From SHVZ01 sp041906305 (GTDB lineage Bacteria; Pseudomonadota; Alphaproteobacteria; SHVZ01): a stretch of 64,000 nucleotides of DNA. The notes beneath the pieces were generated by a model that was not told where the DNA came from, did no database searches, and was given only the letters and a program-made list of their open reading frames with translations. The translations under genes were made by a program, and so were the position numbers. Location: assembly GCA_041906305.1 (NCBI GenBank), contig JAYRJL010000001.1, forward strand, positions 682,001 to 746,000, given 5' to 3'. Below, in pieces: positions 33,350 through 42,339 of this stretch (position 1 is its first letter; each line of letters opens with the position of its first letter).

Positions 33350-35656
33350 CTATTCGACGAGCGCCGGGACTTTCGGTTCCTCGTCGCGCGGCGCCGGCGG
33401 CGTCGGATAGTCGAACACCAGCTTCTCGCCGTCGAAGTCGACGCGGACCCGGCCGCCGGCGGCGAGCTTCCCGAACAGCAGCTCCTCGGCCAGCGCCTTC
33501 TTCACGTGCTCCTGGATGATGCGGCCGAGCGGGCGGGCGCCGAACTGCGGGTCGTAGCCCTTCTTGGCGAGCCAATCGCGGGCCGACTCGGTGAGCTCGA
33601 TCTCGACGTTGCGCTCGCCGAGCTGGGCTTCCAGCTGGGTGACGAACTTGTCGACCACCTTGCTGACGATCTCCGGCGTCAGGCCCGAGAACGGGATGAT
33701 CGCATCCAGCCGGTTCCTGAACTCCGGCGTGAACATGCGGTTGATCGCTTCCGTGTCCTCGCCGATCCGCACCGTGCGCTCGAAGCCGATCGGCGGCTTC
33801 ACCAGGTCGGCGGCGCCGGCGTTGGTGGTCATGATCAGGATCACGTTGCGGAAGTCGACCGTCTTGCCGTTGTGGTCGGTCAGCTTCCCATGGTCCATGA
33901 CCTGCAGCAGGATGTTGTAGAGATCCTGGTGCGCCTTCTCGATCTCGTCGAGCAGCAGCACGCAATGCGGATGCTGGTCGATCGCGTCGGTGAGGAGGCC
34001 GCCCTGGTCGAAGCCGACATAGCCCGGCGGCGCGCCGATCAGTCGGCTCACCGAATGCCGCTCCATGTACTCGGACATGTCGAAGCGGGTCAGCTCGATG
34101 CCCAGCACCTTGGCGAGCTGGCGGGCGACCTCGGTCTTGCCGACGCCGGTCGGCCCTGAGAACAGGTAGCAACCGATCGGCTTCTCCGGCTCGCGAAGGC
34201 CGGCGCGCGACAGCTTGATCGCGGCCGACAGCGCCTCGATCGCCTTGTCCTGGCCGAAGACCACGGTGCGGAGATCGCGCTCGAGATCCTTGAGCACCTG
34301 CTTGTCGTCGGCCGAGACGCTTTTCGGGGGAATGCGGGCGATCTTGGCGACGATGGCCTCGACCTCCTTCACGCCGATCGTCTTCCGGCGCTTGGACGGC
34401 GGCTGCAGCATCTGTGCCGCGCCGACCTCGTCGATCACGTCGATCGCCTTGTCGGGCAGCTTGCGGTCGTTGATGTAGCGGGCCGCGAGCTCGACCGCCG
34501 ACTTGATGGCCTCGGCGGTGTAGCGGACCTTGTGGTGATCCTCGTAGTAGGGGCGCAGGCCCTGGAGGATCTTGATCGAGTCCTCGACCGACGGCTCGTT
34601 GACGTCGATCTTCTGGAAGCGCCGGACCAGCGCCCGGTCCTTCTCGAAGTAGTTGCGATATTCCTTGTACGTGGTCGAGCCGATGCAGCGGAGCGTGCCC
34701 GAGGCAAGGGCCGGCTTCAGCAGGTTGGATGCGTCCATCGCGCCGCCGGAGGTGGCGCCGGCACCGATCACGGTATGGATCTCGTCGATGAACAGGATCG
34801 CCTTGTCCTGCGCCTCGAGCTCGGTGATGACGGCCTTGAGCCGCTCCTCGAAGTCGCCGCGATAGCGCGTGCCGGCCAGCAGCGCGCCCATGTCGAGCGA
34901 GAAGATCGTCGAGTCCTTGAGAACCTCGGGCACCTCGCCCTGCACGATGCGACGCGCCAGCCCCTCGGCGATCGCGGTCTTGCCGACGCCGGGGTCGCCC
35001 ACATAGAGGGGATTGTTCTTGGTGCGGCGGCAGAGGATCTGGATCGTCCGCTCGACCTCGTCGGCGCGGCCGATCAGGGGATCGATCTTTCCCTGCGACG
35101 CCTTGCGGTTGAGGTTGACGCAGTAGGACTCGAGCGCGTCCGACCCCTTCTTGTTCTGCTTCTCCTGGCTGCCCTGCTGCTCCTCGTCGGCGCCGCGCAC
35201 GGTCTTCTGCTCCGTCCGGCCCGCGACCTTGGCGATGCCGTGGCTGATGTAGTTGACCGCGTCGAAGCGCGACATGTCCTGCTCTTGCAGGAAGTAGACG
35301 GCATGGCTCTCGCGCTCGGAGAAGAGTGCCACCAGCACGTTGGCGCCGGTGACTTCGCTTCGTCCGGAGGATTGCACGTGGATGACCGCGCGCTGGACGA
35401 CGCGCTGGAATCCGGCGGTCGGCTTGGCCTCCTCGCCGCGCTTGGAGACCAGGGCCTGAAGTTCGTTGTCGATGTACTGGGCGAGGTCGCGACGCAGCTT
35501 CTCGACCTCGACCCCGCAGGCCCTGAGGACCGCGATCGCATCCTGGTCCTCGGTCAGCGACATGAGCAGGTGTTCGAGCGTGGCGTATTCGTGATGCCGC
35601 TCGTTGGCGAGCGCGAGCGCGCGGTGGAGCGACTTCTCGAGGTTGCGTGAAAGCAT
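33350..35656 (-). CDS. clpA: ATP-dependent Clp protease ATP-binding subunit ClpA
   Basis: Hsp100 unfoldase that feeds substrates to ClpP. Product of 768 residues from ATG 35656: N domain (LEKSLHRALALANERHHEYATLEHLL), first AAA+ with GDPGVGKTAIAEGLA and LFIDEIHTVIGAG, second AAA+ with SGPTGVGKTEVARQL and LLLDEIEKAHQDLYN, and a ClpB-D2-small C domain. The AGGAGG site is 13 bases from this ATG but only 7 from an in-frame TTG at 35662, which may be the true start. It follows clpS closely. Confidence 0.97.
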   Translation of the reverse strand: MLSRNLEKSLHRALALANERHHEYATLEHLLMSLTEDQDAIAVLRACGVEVEKLRRDLAQYIDNELQALVSKRGEEAKPTAGFQRVVQRAVIHVQSSGRSEVTGANVLVALFSERESHAVYFLQEQDMSRFDAVNYISHGIAKVAGRTEQKTVRGADEEQQGSQEKQNKKGSDALESYCVNLNRKASQGKIDPLIGRADEVERTIQILCRRTKNNPLYVGDPGVGKTAIAEGLARRIVQGEVPEVLKDSTIFSLDMGALLAGTRYRGDFEERLKAVITELEAQDKAILFIDEIHTVIGAGATSGGAMDASNLLKPALASGTLRCIGSTTYKEYRNYFEKDRALVRRFQKIDVNEPSVEDSIKILQGLRPYYEDHHKVRYTAEAIKSAVELAARYINDRKLPDKAIDVIDEVGAAQMLQPPSKRRKTIGVKEVEAIVAKIARIPPKSVSADDKQVLKDLERDLRTVVFGQDKAIEALSAAIKLSRAGLREPEKPIGCYLFSGPTGVGKTEVARQLAKVLGIELTRFDMSEYMERHSVSRLIGAPPGYVGFDQGGLLTDAIDQHPHCVLLLDEIEKAHQDLYNILLQVMDHGKLTDHNGKTVDFRNVILIMTTNAGAADLVKPPIGFERTVRIGEDTEAINRMFTPEFRNRLDAIIPFSGLTPEIVSKVVDKFVTQLEAQLGERNVEIELTESARDWLAKKGYDPQFGARPLGRIIQEHVKKALAEELLFGKLAAGGRVRVDFDGEKLVFDYPTPPAPRDEEPKVPALVE

Positions 35657-35673
35657 GCCCAAGTTAAGTCCTC

Positions 35674-36012
35674 CTAGTCCTTCTCCAGAGTGCACTGCAG
35701 CGGATGCTGGTGCTGGCGCGCGAAATCCATGACCTGGGTGACCTTGGTCTCGGCCACCTCGTAGGTGAAAACACCGCAGATGCCGACGCCGCGGTGATGA
35801 ACGTGAAGCATGATGCGGGTCGCCTCTTCCCGGGTCTTGGAGAAGAAACGTTCGAGGACGTGGACGACGAACTCCATGGGGGTGTAGTCGTCGTTCAACA
35901 TCAAGACCTTGTACATCGACGGCTTCTTGGTCTTGGGCTTGGCCTTGACCACCACGCCGGTCTGCTGACCGCCGTTCGTTCCCTTGCCGTTGCCGATGGT
36001 CGGATCGCTCAC
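35674..36012 (-). CDS. clpS: Clp adaptor protein ClpS
   Basis: 112-residue adaptor that delivers N-end-rule substrates to ClpA. An unstructured 30-residue basic N-terminal tail is followed by the core YKVLMLNDDYTPMEFVVHVLERFF (N-degron pocket), ATRIMLHVHHRGVGICGVFTYEVAETKV and the closing LQCTLEKD. It is 17 bases upstream of clpA, so the two are one operon. Confidence 0.97.
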   Translation of the reverse strand: MSDPTIGNGKGTNGGQQTGVVVKAKPKTKKPSMYKVLMLNDDYTPMEFVVHVLERFFSKTREEATRIMLHVHHRGVGICGVFTYEVAETKVTQVMDFARQHQHPLQCTLEKD

Positions 36013-36154
36013 GTGACGCGCGTCCCAGGGACGATCAGGTAGAGGGAAATCATAGGGTCGCGGGACCGGGAGGGAAAGGGTTGGCCATCATCGCCAAGGA
36101 TCGCGGCGAAAACCGGGCAACCTTCAGCGGAATAGTCAGATGGGTACGCGTCGA

Positions 36155-36195
36155 CAAAAAAGCAAACGGCCCGGCGAGTCGCCCCGCCGGGCCGT
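36155..36195 (-). terminator. Rho-independent terminator after the phasin gene
   Basis: On the minus strand an 11-pair perfect stem (36185-36195 with 36166-36176, ACGGCCCGGCG type) is followed by TTTGCTTTTTTG. It lies about 35 bases past the phasin stop at 36229. Confidence 0.9.
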
Positions 36196-36228
36196 CGAAA
36201 CGACGATTCGCTCTGAGTTAAGCGATCG

Positions 36229-36759
36229 TTAGGCAGCGGCCGGCTTGAAGAGCTTCTCGACGCTCACGTTCACGCGAGCCTTGATCGGCTCGAACGCGTC
36301 GTTGGCAGTCTTCACGCCCATCTCCGACAGACGCGCGCTCTCGGCGACGGCCGAGTCGAAGGCCTTCTTGGCCCAGTCGTTCTGGAGGTCGACGACCTCC
36401 TTCAGGGTCTTCGCGGCGAACAGGCTCTGGAACGCAGCGACGTTCTGCTCGACGGCGGCCTGGGCGAAGCCCATCCACTCCTTGCCGAAGGTCTCCGTGC
36501 CCTTGACCACGACGGTCGAGGACTGGACGAACGCCTCGAGGTTCTCCTTCGAAAGGGCGGCGAACTCGCCATAGCCCTTGAAGAAGGTCTGCGAGGCCTT
36601 CTCGACGTTGTCCTTGGTCATCTGCATGGCCTGCTCGTACGAGGCCTTCGCGGCGGCGGTGCCGGCCTTCACGACGGTCTCGACGGTCTCCTTGACGGTC
36701 TCGGCGGCCTGGAACGCTTCCTTCGCGCCGACCGGCTTGCTGGTCTTGTGAGCGGTCAT
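36229..36759 (-). CDS. phaP: Phasin (polyhydroxyalkanoate granule-associated protein)
   Basis: 176-residue amphipathic helical protein of the Phasin_2 family that coats PHB/PHA granules. Repeated Ala/Lys/Glu heptad-like helices are interrupted by the family motif EFAALSKENLEAFVQSSTVVVKGTE and by QNVAAFQSLFAAKTLKEVVDLQ. ATG 36759 has AAGGAGTG eight bases upstream; the longer open frame is upstream noncoding. The gene has a textbook promoter with two palindromes and a strong terminator, so it is a single, highly expressed, regulated unit. Confidence 0.92.
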   Translation of the reverse strand: MTAHKTSKPVGAKEAFQAAETVKETVETVVKAGTAAAKASYEQAMQMTKDNVEKASQTFFKGYGEFAALSKENLEAFVQSSTVVVKGTETFGKEWMGFAQAAVEQNVAAFQSLFAAKTLKEVVDLQNDWAKKAFDSAVAESARLSEMGVKTANDAFEPIKARVNVSVEKLFKPAAA

Positions 36760-36810
36760 TGGTGTCACTCCTTGAACGAGGGCCGGGGACGGCCGGCGCC
36801 GATGTCTCGC

Positions 36811-36823
36811 GCTGCAGTGCAGC
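36811..36823. promoter_or_regulatory. PhaR-type operator, downstream copy
   Basis: GCTGCAGTGCAGC is a 13-base palindrome around a central base and contains CTGC-N3-GCAG, the type of site reported for PhaR in Rhodobacter. It overlaps or directly follows the start of transcription of the phasin promoter, a repressing position. Confidence 0.6.
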
Positions 36824-36832
36824 ATGAGCGTA

Positions 36833-36860
36833 TAAATAGGGCGGGACGGGGCGGTGTCAA
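36833..36860 (-). promoter_or_regulatory. Phasin promoter
   Basis: On the minus strand TTGACA (36860-36855) and TATTTA (36838-36833) are 16 bases apart, the strongest promoter match in the window. It drives the phasin gene whose start is about 75 bases downstream. Noncoding region 36760-37098 otherwise holds the two flanking palindromes and the leader of the carboxypeptidase gene. Confidence 0.75.
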
Positions 36861-36868
36861 GGAATTTT

Positions 36869-36879
36869 GTGCACTGCAA
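36869..36879. promoter_or_regulatory. PhaR-type operator, upstream copy
   Basis: GTGCACTGCAA contains the palindrome TGCA-C-TGCA shared with the site at 36811-36823. Read on the minus strand it is TTGC-N3-GCAC, one base off the CTGC-N3-GCAG pattern. It lies just upstream of the -35 box. Confidence 0.5.
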
Positions 36880-37098
36880 CATCGCACCTGCACAGTCACC
36901 GGCGGAGTCGGCGCGAACACGCTGACCGCGGCCCCTAACTTGTTGATTCGCCTGGGATCGACTCTGTGGCCATATCATGGTACCGCAGTAAATTCTTTAT
37001 AGAACAATCGGTTGCGAGATTTTTCTAACACCAAAGGCGATGCTGTGGCATAACGGTGACCGTCTAAAAGTTTTCGCACACGCCTTGGGAGACCCGGG

Positions 37099-38427
37099 AT
37101 GAAGTCGGAAGGAATACGGTTTTTCGACATTCGTGCCTTGAGCTGCGCAGCCTTCCTGCTGCTGGTCCCCCTGCTTCTCCCCGCGGCCGTTTCCGCCGCC
37201 ACGATGCCGGCCTTCACCGCCGACGAGCGCTACGCCTCCATCATCGTCGATGCCGAGTCCGGCCGTGTGCTGGCCGCGAACAATGCCGACCAGGTGGTGC
37301 ATCCGGCATCGCTGACCAAGATCATGACGCTGTACATGGCCTTCGACGCGCTGAAGCGGAGCCAGCTCTCGCTGCAGCAGCCGATCCGGGTCTCGGCGCA
37401 CGCCTCGGCCATGCTGCCTTCAAAGCTCGGCCTTCGCCCGGGCGAGACGCTGACCGTCGAGCAGGCCGTGCTCGCCCTCGTCACCAAGTCGGCCAACGAC
37501 GCCGCCGCGGCGCTCGCCGAAGCGATGGAAGGCACCGAAGCAGACTTCGCCCGCGCCATGACCCAGCGCGCCCGCGCGCTCGGGATGACCCAGACGACCT
37601 TCGCCAACGCGTCCGGTCTGCCGGATGCCCGCCAGGTGACCAGCGCTCGCGACATGGCGATGCTGGCTTTGGCGATGCTGCGCGATCATCCGCGCCAGTA
37701 CCGCTACTTCGCGACCTCGGAATTCGTCTTCCGCGGCACCGTCCATCACAACCACAACCGCTTGCTCGGCGCCTATGACGGCGTCGACGGGATCAAGACC
37801 GGCTTCATCAACGCCTCGGGCTTCAACCTGGTGGCTTCCGCCCAGCGCGACGGCCGCCGCGTGATCGGCGTCGTGTTCGGCGGCTCGACCGGCCGCTCGC
37901 GCGACGCCCACATGGTCTCGCTGCTCGACGACGGCTTCCGCATGCTCGGCGTCGGGACCGGGCGGGGCAACGATGCGCCGCTGGTCCGCGTCGCCGATCA
38001 GAAGAAGGCGCCGTCGAAGGCCGATGCGGTCAAGGAGGCGGCGAGCCAGTCCAAGGCGAAGGCGAAGCCCGGGCCTTCGGCCGACGAGCTCGAGCGCCAG
38101 GCGATCGAGGCCGCCGGCGGCCGCGGCTGGGCCGTCCAGGTCGGCGTCTTCAAGACCCAGGCCCAGGCCGAGAAGGCCGTCGCCGATGCTTTCCGCATGG
38201 CGCCGAAGTGGACCTCGACCGCAGCCAGCGACATCGCCCAGGTGAAGACCGCGGAAGGCAAGCGCTTCCGCGCCCGCCTGCAAAACCTGTCGCCCGCCCA
38301 GGCGAAGACCCTCTGCGACGATCTCAAGCGCCAGAAGCAGGCGTGCCAGCCTATCCAGCCGCCGAACGCGCCCAAGGCCACCGTCGCGGACGCCTCGGTC
38401 CAGAGTCTCAGCACGCGTACCCGCTAG
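37099..38427 (+). CDS. D-alanyl-D-alanine carboxypeptidase with SPOR domain
   Basis: Periplasmic low-molecular-weight penicillin-binding protein that trims the D-Ala from peptidoglycan pentapeptides. In 442 residues: signal peptide to about residue 34, the active-site SLTK near residue 71, SAN near 134, the KTG motif in GIKTGFINASG near 234, a Lys/Ala linker, and a C-terminal SPOR domain (GWAVQVGVFKTQAQAEKAVADA) that binds denuded glycan at division sites. This DacF-like layout with SPOR is common in alphaproteobacteria. A terminator follows. Confidence 0.95.
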   Translation: MKSEGIRFFDIRALSCAAFLLLVPLLLPAAVSAATMPAFTADERYASIIVDAESGRVLAANNADQVVHPASLTKIMTLYMAFDALKRSQLSLQQPIRVSAHASAMLPSKLGLRPGETLTVEQAVLALVTKSANDAAAALAEAMEGTEADFARAMTQRARALGMTQTTFANASGLPDARQVTSARDMAMLALAMLRDHPRQYRYFATSEFVFRGTVHHNHNRLLGAYDGVDGIKTGFINASGFNLVASAQRDGRRVIGVVFGGSTGRSRDAHMVSLLDDGFRMLGVGTGRGNDAPLVRVADQKKAPSKADAVKEAASQSKAKAKPGPSADELERQAIEAAGGRGWAVQVGVFKTQAQAEKAVADAFRMAPKWTSTAASDIAQVKTAEGKRFRARLQNLSPAQAKTLCDDLKRQKQACQPIQPPNAPKATVADASVQSLSTRTR

Positions 38428-38470
38428 TCTTCAGCCAAGCCTTGAGCATCACGTCTCCCTGTTCTTGACT

Positions 38471-38507
38471 AAGCCTCCGGGGTCCCGGCCCCGGAGGCTC
38501 TTTCTTT
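38471..38507 (+). terminator. Rho-independent terminator after the carboxypeptidase
   Basis: GCCTCCGGGG (38473-38482) and CCCCGGAGGC (38489-38498) pair perfectly with a six-base loop, followed by TCTTTCTTTG. Confidence 0.88.
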
Positions 38508-38563
38508 GTGCGGTATCGGCCGGCTATCGTCACGGGGAACGACAAGTCCGGGAGCCCTGAACG

Positions 38564-39604
38564 ATGCACGCACGCGCTACCCTCGCTCTTCTCGCCGTCC
38601 TCGCCACGACCTCGGCCGCTCGGGCGCAGTCGGGCGAGATCACGGTCATGGCCTATGCCGGCATCTTCCAGGACAAGTACACCGAGGCGGTGATCAAGCC
38701 GTTCACGGCCAAGTTCCCGAACGTGAAGGTGAACTACTTCAGCTCCGGCAACTCGGCGCAGATGCTGGGCACGCTCCGCACCCAGCGCTCGAGCCCCCAG
38801 ATCGACGTGGCGATCCTCGACGTCTCGGTCTCCAACGTCGGCAACAAGGAAGGCGTCTTCGCCAAGCTCGATCCGGCCAAAGTACCGAGCCTGAAGGAGC
38901 TCCATCCGATGGCGATCGTGCCCGACGGTTTCGGTCCGGCCGTCACCTTCGACCACTGGGTGCTGGTCTACGATGCGGAGAAGGTGAAGCCGGCGCCGAC
39001 GGCGCTCGCCGACCTCTGGGACCCGCGCTTCAAGGGCCAGATCGGGCTTCCCGCGATGCCCAACATCCAGGGCATCGCCGCCACGGTTCTCGCGTCCAAG
39101 ATCGCCGGCGAGGACTTCAAGACCTCGATCGACGGCGCGATGAAGCGGCTCAAGGACCTCGGTCCCTCGGTGCAGACCTTCGACCCGCAACCCGACGGCT
39201 ATACCCTGATCCTCGGCAATACGCTGACGGTCGCATCCGGCTGGAACGCCCGCGCCCAGCTCTACCACGACGACTCCAAAGGCCGGCTCGGCGTGGTGTT
39301 CCCGAAGGAAGGCAGCGTCTTCCAGATCAACACGATCAACCTGGTCGCCGGGAACAAGAACCCGGAAGCCGCGATCGCCTTCATCGAATACGCGCTCGGC
39401 CGCGAGGCGCAGAAGCGCTTCACCGAGGCGATGTTCTACGCGCCGACCAACGCCAAGGCCGAGATCTCGCCGGCGGCGATCAACCGCACCGCCGCCTCGG
39501 CGGAGAACATGGCGAAGATGATCCCGCTCGACTGGGATTGGGTGACGACGATCCGCGACACCTGGAACAATCGTTGGCGGCGCGAGGTCATCGCCGGTCG
39601 CTGA
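38564..39604 (+). CDS. ABC transporter substrate-binding protein (polyamine/iron type)
   Basis: Periplasmic binding protein of 346 residues. The signal peptide ends around SAARAQ. The fold is of the PotD/AfuA class (ITVMAYAGIFQDKYTEAVIKPF, QMLGTLRTQRSSPQIDVAILD, LYHDDSKGRLGVVFPKEGSVFQINTINLVAGNKNPEAAIAFIEYALG). The ligand may be a polyamine, an opine or another small compound and cannot be fixed. It is the first gene of a complete importer with an ATPase and two permeases. Confidence 0.9.
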   Translation: MHARATLALLAVLATTSAARAQSGEITVMAYAGIFQDKYTEAVIKPFTAKFPNVKVNYFSSGNSAQMLGTLRTQRSSPQIDVAILDVSVSNVGNKEGVFAKLDPAKVPSLKELHPMAIVPDGFGPAVTFDHWVLVYDAEKVKPAPTALADLWDPRFKGQIGLPAMPNIQGIAATVLASKIAGEDFKTSIDGAMKRLKDLGPSVQTFDPQPDGYTLILGNTLTVASGWNARAQLYHDDSKGRLGVVFPKEGSVFQINTINLVAGNKNPEAAIAFIEYALGREAQKRFTEAMFYAPTNAKAEISPAAINRTAASAENMAKMIPLDWDWVTTIRDTWNNRWRREVIAGR

Positions 39605-39614
39605 GGGCCCGGCG

Positions 39615-40682
39615 ATGCAGGGGGGCAGTCACCTCGTTCTCGAAGGCCTGAGCAAGGACTACGGCGTCGGCGAGCCGGCGGTAGACCGGCTGGACCTCGA
39701 GATCGCGCGCGGCGAATTCATAGCGCTGCTCGGTCCGTCCGGCTGCGGCAAGACCACGTCGCTCCGCATGATCGCCGGCCTCGTCCAACCGACAGGCGGC
39801 CGCATCCTGCTCGACGGCGACGACCTCACCGCCAAACCGGTGCATCGCCGGAACATCGGCATGGTGTTCCAGAACTACGCGCTGTTCCCCCATATGAGCG
39901 TCGCCGACAACGTCGCTTTCGGCCTGGAGATGCGCGGGTTGGGCGTAGCCGCGATTCGCGAGCGCGTCGGCGAAGCGCTGACGCTCGTCCGTCTCTCCGG
40001 CTTCGAGGGCCGCCGGCCGAAGGCGCTCTCCGGCGGCCAGCAGCAGCGCGTGGCGCTCGCTCGCGCCCTGGTGATCCGCCCAGACCTCCTGCTGCTCGAC
40101 GAGCCGCTCTCGAACCTCGATGCCAAGCTGCGCGAGGAGATGCGCAGCGAGATCCGCGACATCCAGCGCCGACTCGGCATCACCACGGTCTTCGTGACTC
40201 ACGACCAGGCCGAGGCGCTGGCGCTCGCCGACCGGATCGCGGTGATGGAGAAAGGGCGTCTTGCCCAGCTCGGGTCGCCGGAGGACGTCTATGAACGGCC
40301 CGCGAGCCCGTTCGTCGCGCGCTTCGTCGGACGCATCAACGCGCTGTCGGCGGCGGCCGGCGGCGACGGACGGCTCCGCATCGGCGGGCAGCCCATCCCG
40401 GTCGCCGACCTGCGCCCGGCCGGTGCGCGCGCGACGGTGATGATCCGCCCGCAGCACATCACGCTCTCGCCACCCGGCGTCTCGTTGCCGGCACGGGTCA
40501 CCGGCGTCACCTACGTCGGCGACGTCGTGCAGATCGCGATATCGGGCGACGGCTTCTCGGTCGTCGCCGAGCGCGGTACCGCGGATTCCTCCTGGCGCGG
40601 ACTTCAGCCGGGCCAGGACGTCGGCATCGGCTGGCCGGCCTCTGCGGCGCTGGTCTTTCCGGAGGGCACCGATGGCCGATGA
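39615..40682 (+). CDS. ABC transporter ATP-binding protein (PotA-like)
   Basis: ATPase subunit of 355 residues: Walker A GPSGCGKTT near residue 37, Q-loop FQNYALFPHMSV, signature LSGGQQQRVALARAL near 138, Walker B LLLLDEPLSNLD, H-loop FVTHDQAEAL, and a C-terminal TOBE domain typical of PotA/FbpC importers. It starts ten bases past the binding-protein stop and overlaps the first permease by 11 bp. Confidence 0.94.
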   Translation: MQGGSHLVLEGLSKDYGVGEPAVDRLDLEIARGEFIALLGPSGCGKTTSLRMIAGLVQPTGGRILLDGDDLTAKPVHRRNIGMVFQNYALFPHMSVADNVAFGLEMRGLGVAAIRERVGEALTLVRLSGFEGRRPKALSGGQQQRVALARALVIRPDLLLLDEPLSNLDAKLREEMRSEIRDIQRRLGITTVFVTHDQAEALALADRIAVMEKGRLAQLGSPEDVYERPASPFVARFVGRINALSAAAGGDGRLRIGGQPIPVADLRPAGARATVMIRPQHITLSPPGVSLPARVTGVTYVGDVVQIAISGDGFSVVAERGTADSSWRGLQPGQDVGIGWPASAALVFPEGTDGR

Positions 40683-41529
40683 CCGGCGCACGCGACCGAG
40701 GCTGGCAGCGGCCTTGTCGCTCCCGGCCGTGGCCGCGGTGTCGCTGGGCTTCCTGCTGCCGGTTCTCTGGCTCGCCCGCATGTCGGTCAACCCGACCGAG
40801 CCCGGCGGCGTGCTCCGCGACGGCTGGACGGCGCAGCACTACGCCGAGCTCGTCACCGATTCCTTCTACGCCGAGCTGACCCTCGCCTCGCTGCAGATGT
40901 CGGCGACCGCGACGCTGATGGCGCTGCTGGTGGGATATCCGATCGCGCTGTTCCTCTACCGGCTCGAGTCGCGCTGGAAGACGCTGCTGGTGCTGCTCGC
41001 GGTATGTCCGCTGCTGGTCTCGGGCGTGGTCCGCGCTTACGGATGGATCGTGATCCTGGGCGATGCCGGCTGGATCAACTCGATGCTGAAGGGGCTGGGC
41101 CTGATCGACCGCCCGATCCGGCTGGTCAACAACCACGTCGGCGTCGCGATCGGGCTCACCGAGAGCCTGCTTCCCTACATGACCCTTTCGCTCCTGGCAG
41201 GGCTCGGCCGGCTCGATCGCGGACTCGAAGAGGCGGCGCGCACGCTCGGGGCCTCACCGTTTCGCACGTTCGTTCGCATCACGCTGCCGCTCAGCCTGCC
41301 GGCCGTGGTGCTGGGCTCCACCATCTGCTTCATGCTGGCGATTTCGGCCTTCGTCACGCCGCGCCTTCTGGGCGGCGGACGCGTGCTGTTGCTGGCGACC
41401 GAGATCTACGAGCAGGCCCTGGTGACGCTCAACTGGCCATTGTCGGCGGCGATCGCCATGGCGCTGCTCGCGCTTTTCTCGATCCTGCTCTTCGCTTCGG
41501 GACGCCTGCAGCGGCGGGTCGCGGAGTGA
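40672..41529 (+). CDS. ABC transporter permease (PotB-like)
   Basis: 285-residue permease with six hydrophobic helices. Helix 1 follows RPRLAAAL, and the ATPase contact loop is EEAARTLGASPFRTFVRITLPLSLP near residue 190. Overlap with the ATPase gene upstream (11 bp) and near-overlap with the next permease imply translational coupling. Confidence 0.93.
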   Translation: MADDRRTRPRLAAALSLPAVAAVSLGFLLPVLWLARMSVNPTEPGGVLRDGWTAQHYAELVTDSFYAELTLASLQMSATATLMALLVGYPIALFLYRLESRWKTLLVLLAVCPLLVSGVVRAYGWIVILGDAGWINSMLKGLGLIDRPIRLVNNHVGVAIGLTESLLPYMTLSLLAGLGRLDRGLEEAARTLGASPFRTFVRITLPLSLPAVVLGSTICFMLAISAFVTPRLLGGGRVLLLATEIYEQALVTLNWPLSAAIAMALLALFSILLFASGRLQRRVAE

Positions 41530-41534
41530 GCGGG

Positions 41535-42317
41535 ATGGGCACAATCGCCGCCAGGACCGGCGTGGCGATCCTCTATGTGTTCGTGCTCGCGCCGATCGTG
41601 CTGGTCTTTGCGATCTCGTTCAGCGGCGACACCTTCATCGCATTCCCCCCGAGAAGCTGGGGTGTCCGCTGGTATGTGGCGCTGTTCGCCCACGAAGGCT
41701 TCGCGCGCGGCTTCCGTGTCAGCCTGGCGCTGGCCTCGATGGTGGTGGCGCTCGATCTCCTGGTCGGCGTGCCGGCGGCCTATGCCATCGCACGGCTGCG
41801 GTTTCGCGGCCGCGACGCGCTGCTCGCCTTCCTGACCGCGCCGCTCTTGCTGCCGACGATCGTGCTCGGCCTGGCGATGCTTCTCGTCTTCTATCCGCTG
41901 AGACTCGCGGCGACCTATCCGGGCCTCGTGGTCGCGCACATGGCGGTGACCTTGCCCTTCGTCGTCCGCATCGTCGCGACGGCGCTCTCGACCCTGCCTG
42001 GCGACGTCGAGGACGCCGCGGCGACGCTGGGCGCCTCTCCTGCGACGGTGTTCCGCCGCATCACCCTGCCGCTGATGCTGCCGGGCGTGATCGCCGCGTC
42101 CGCGCTCGCCTTCATCCTCTCCTTCGACGAAGTGGTGATCTCGCTCTTCGTCGTCGGCCCGCGTCTCTCGACCTTGCCGGTCGAGCTGTTCCGCTATGTC
42201 GAAGGCCGCACCGACCCGATGGTGGCGGCGCTCTCGACGGTGCTGATCCTCGCCACCGTTTCCGCCGTCCTCGTCGTCGAGCGCAGCGTCGGCGTCATGC
42301 GCGCGCTCGGCCGCTGA
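41535..42317 (+). CDS. ABC transporter permease (PotC-like)
   Basis: 260-residue permease with six helices and EAA loop VEDAAATLGASPATVFRRITLPLMLPG. ATG 41535 is taken because GGAG lies eight bases upstream. A GTG at 41526 would make a four-base overlap with the preceding stop and is a possible alternative. The longer open frame upstream is the other permease read out of frame. Confidence 0.92.
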   Translation: MGTIAARTGVAILYVFVLAPIVLVFAISFSGDTFIAFPPRSWGVRWYVALFAHEGFARGFRVSLALASMVVALDLLVGVPAAYAIARLRFRGRDALLAFLTAPLLLPTIVLGLAMLLVFYPLRLAATYPGLVVAHMAVTLPFVVRIVATALSTLPGDVEDAAATLGASPATVFRRITLPLMLPGVIAASALAFILSFDEVVISLFVVGPRLSTLPVELFRYVEGRTDPMVAALSTVLILATVSAVLVVERSVGVMRALGR

Positions 42318-42339
42318 CATCTTAGGAAAGGAACTCCTC

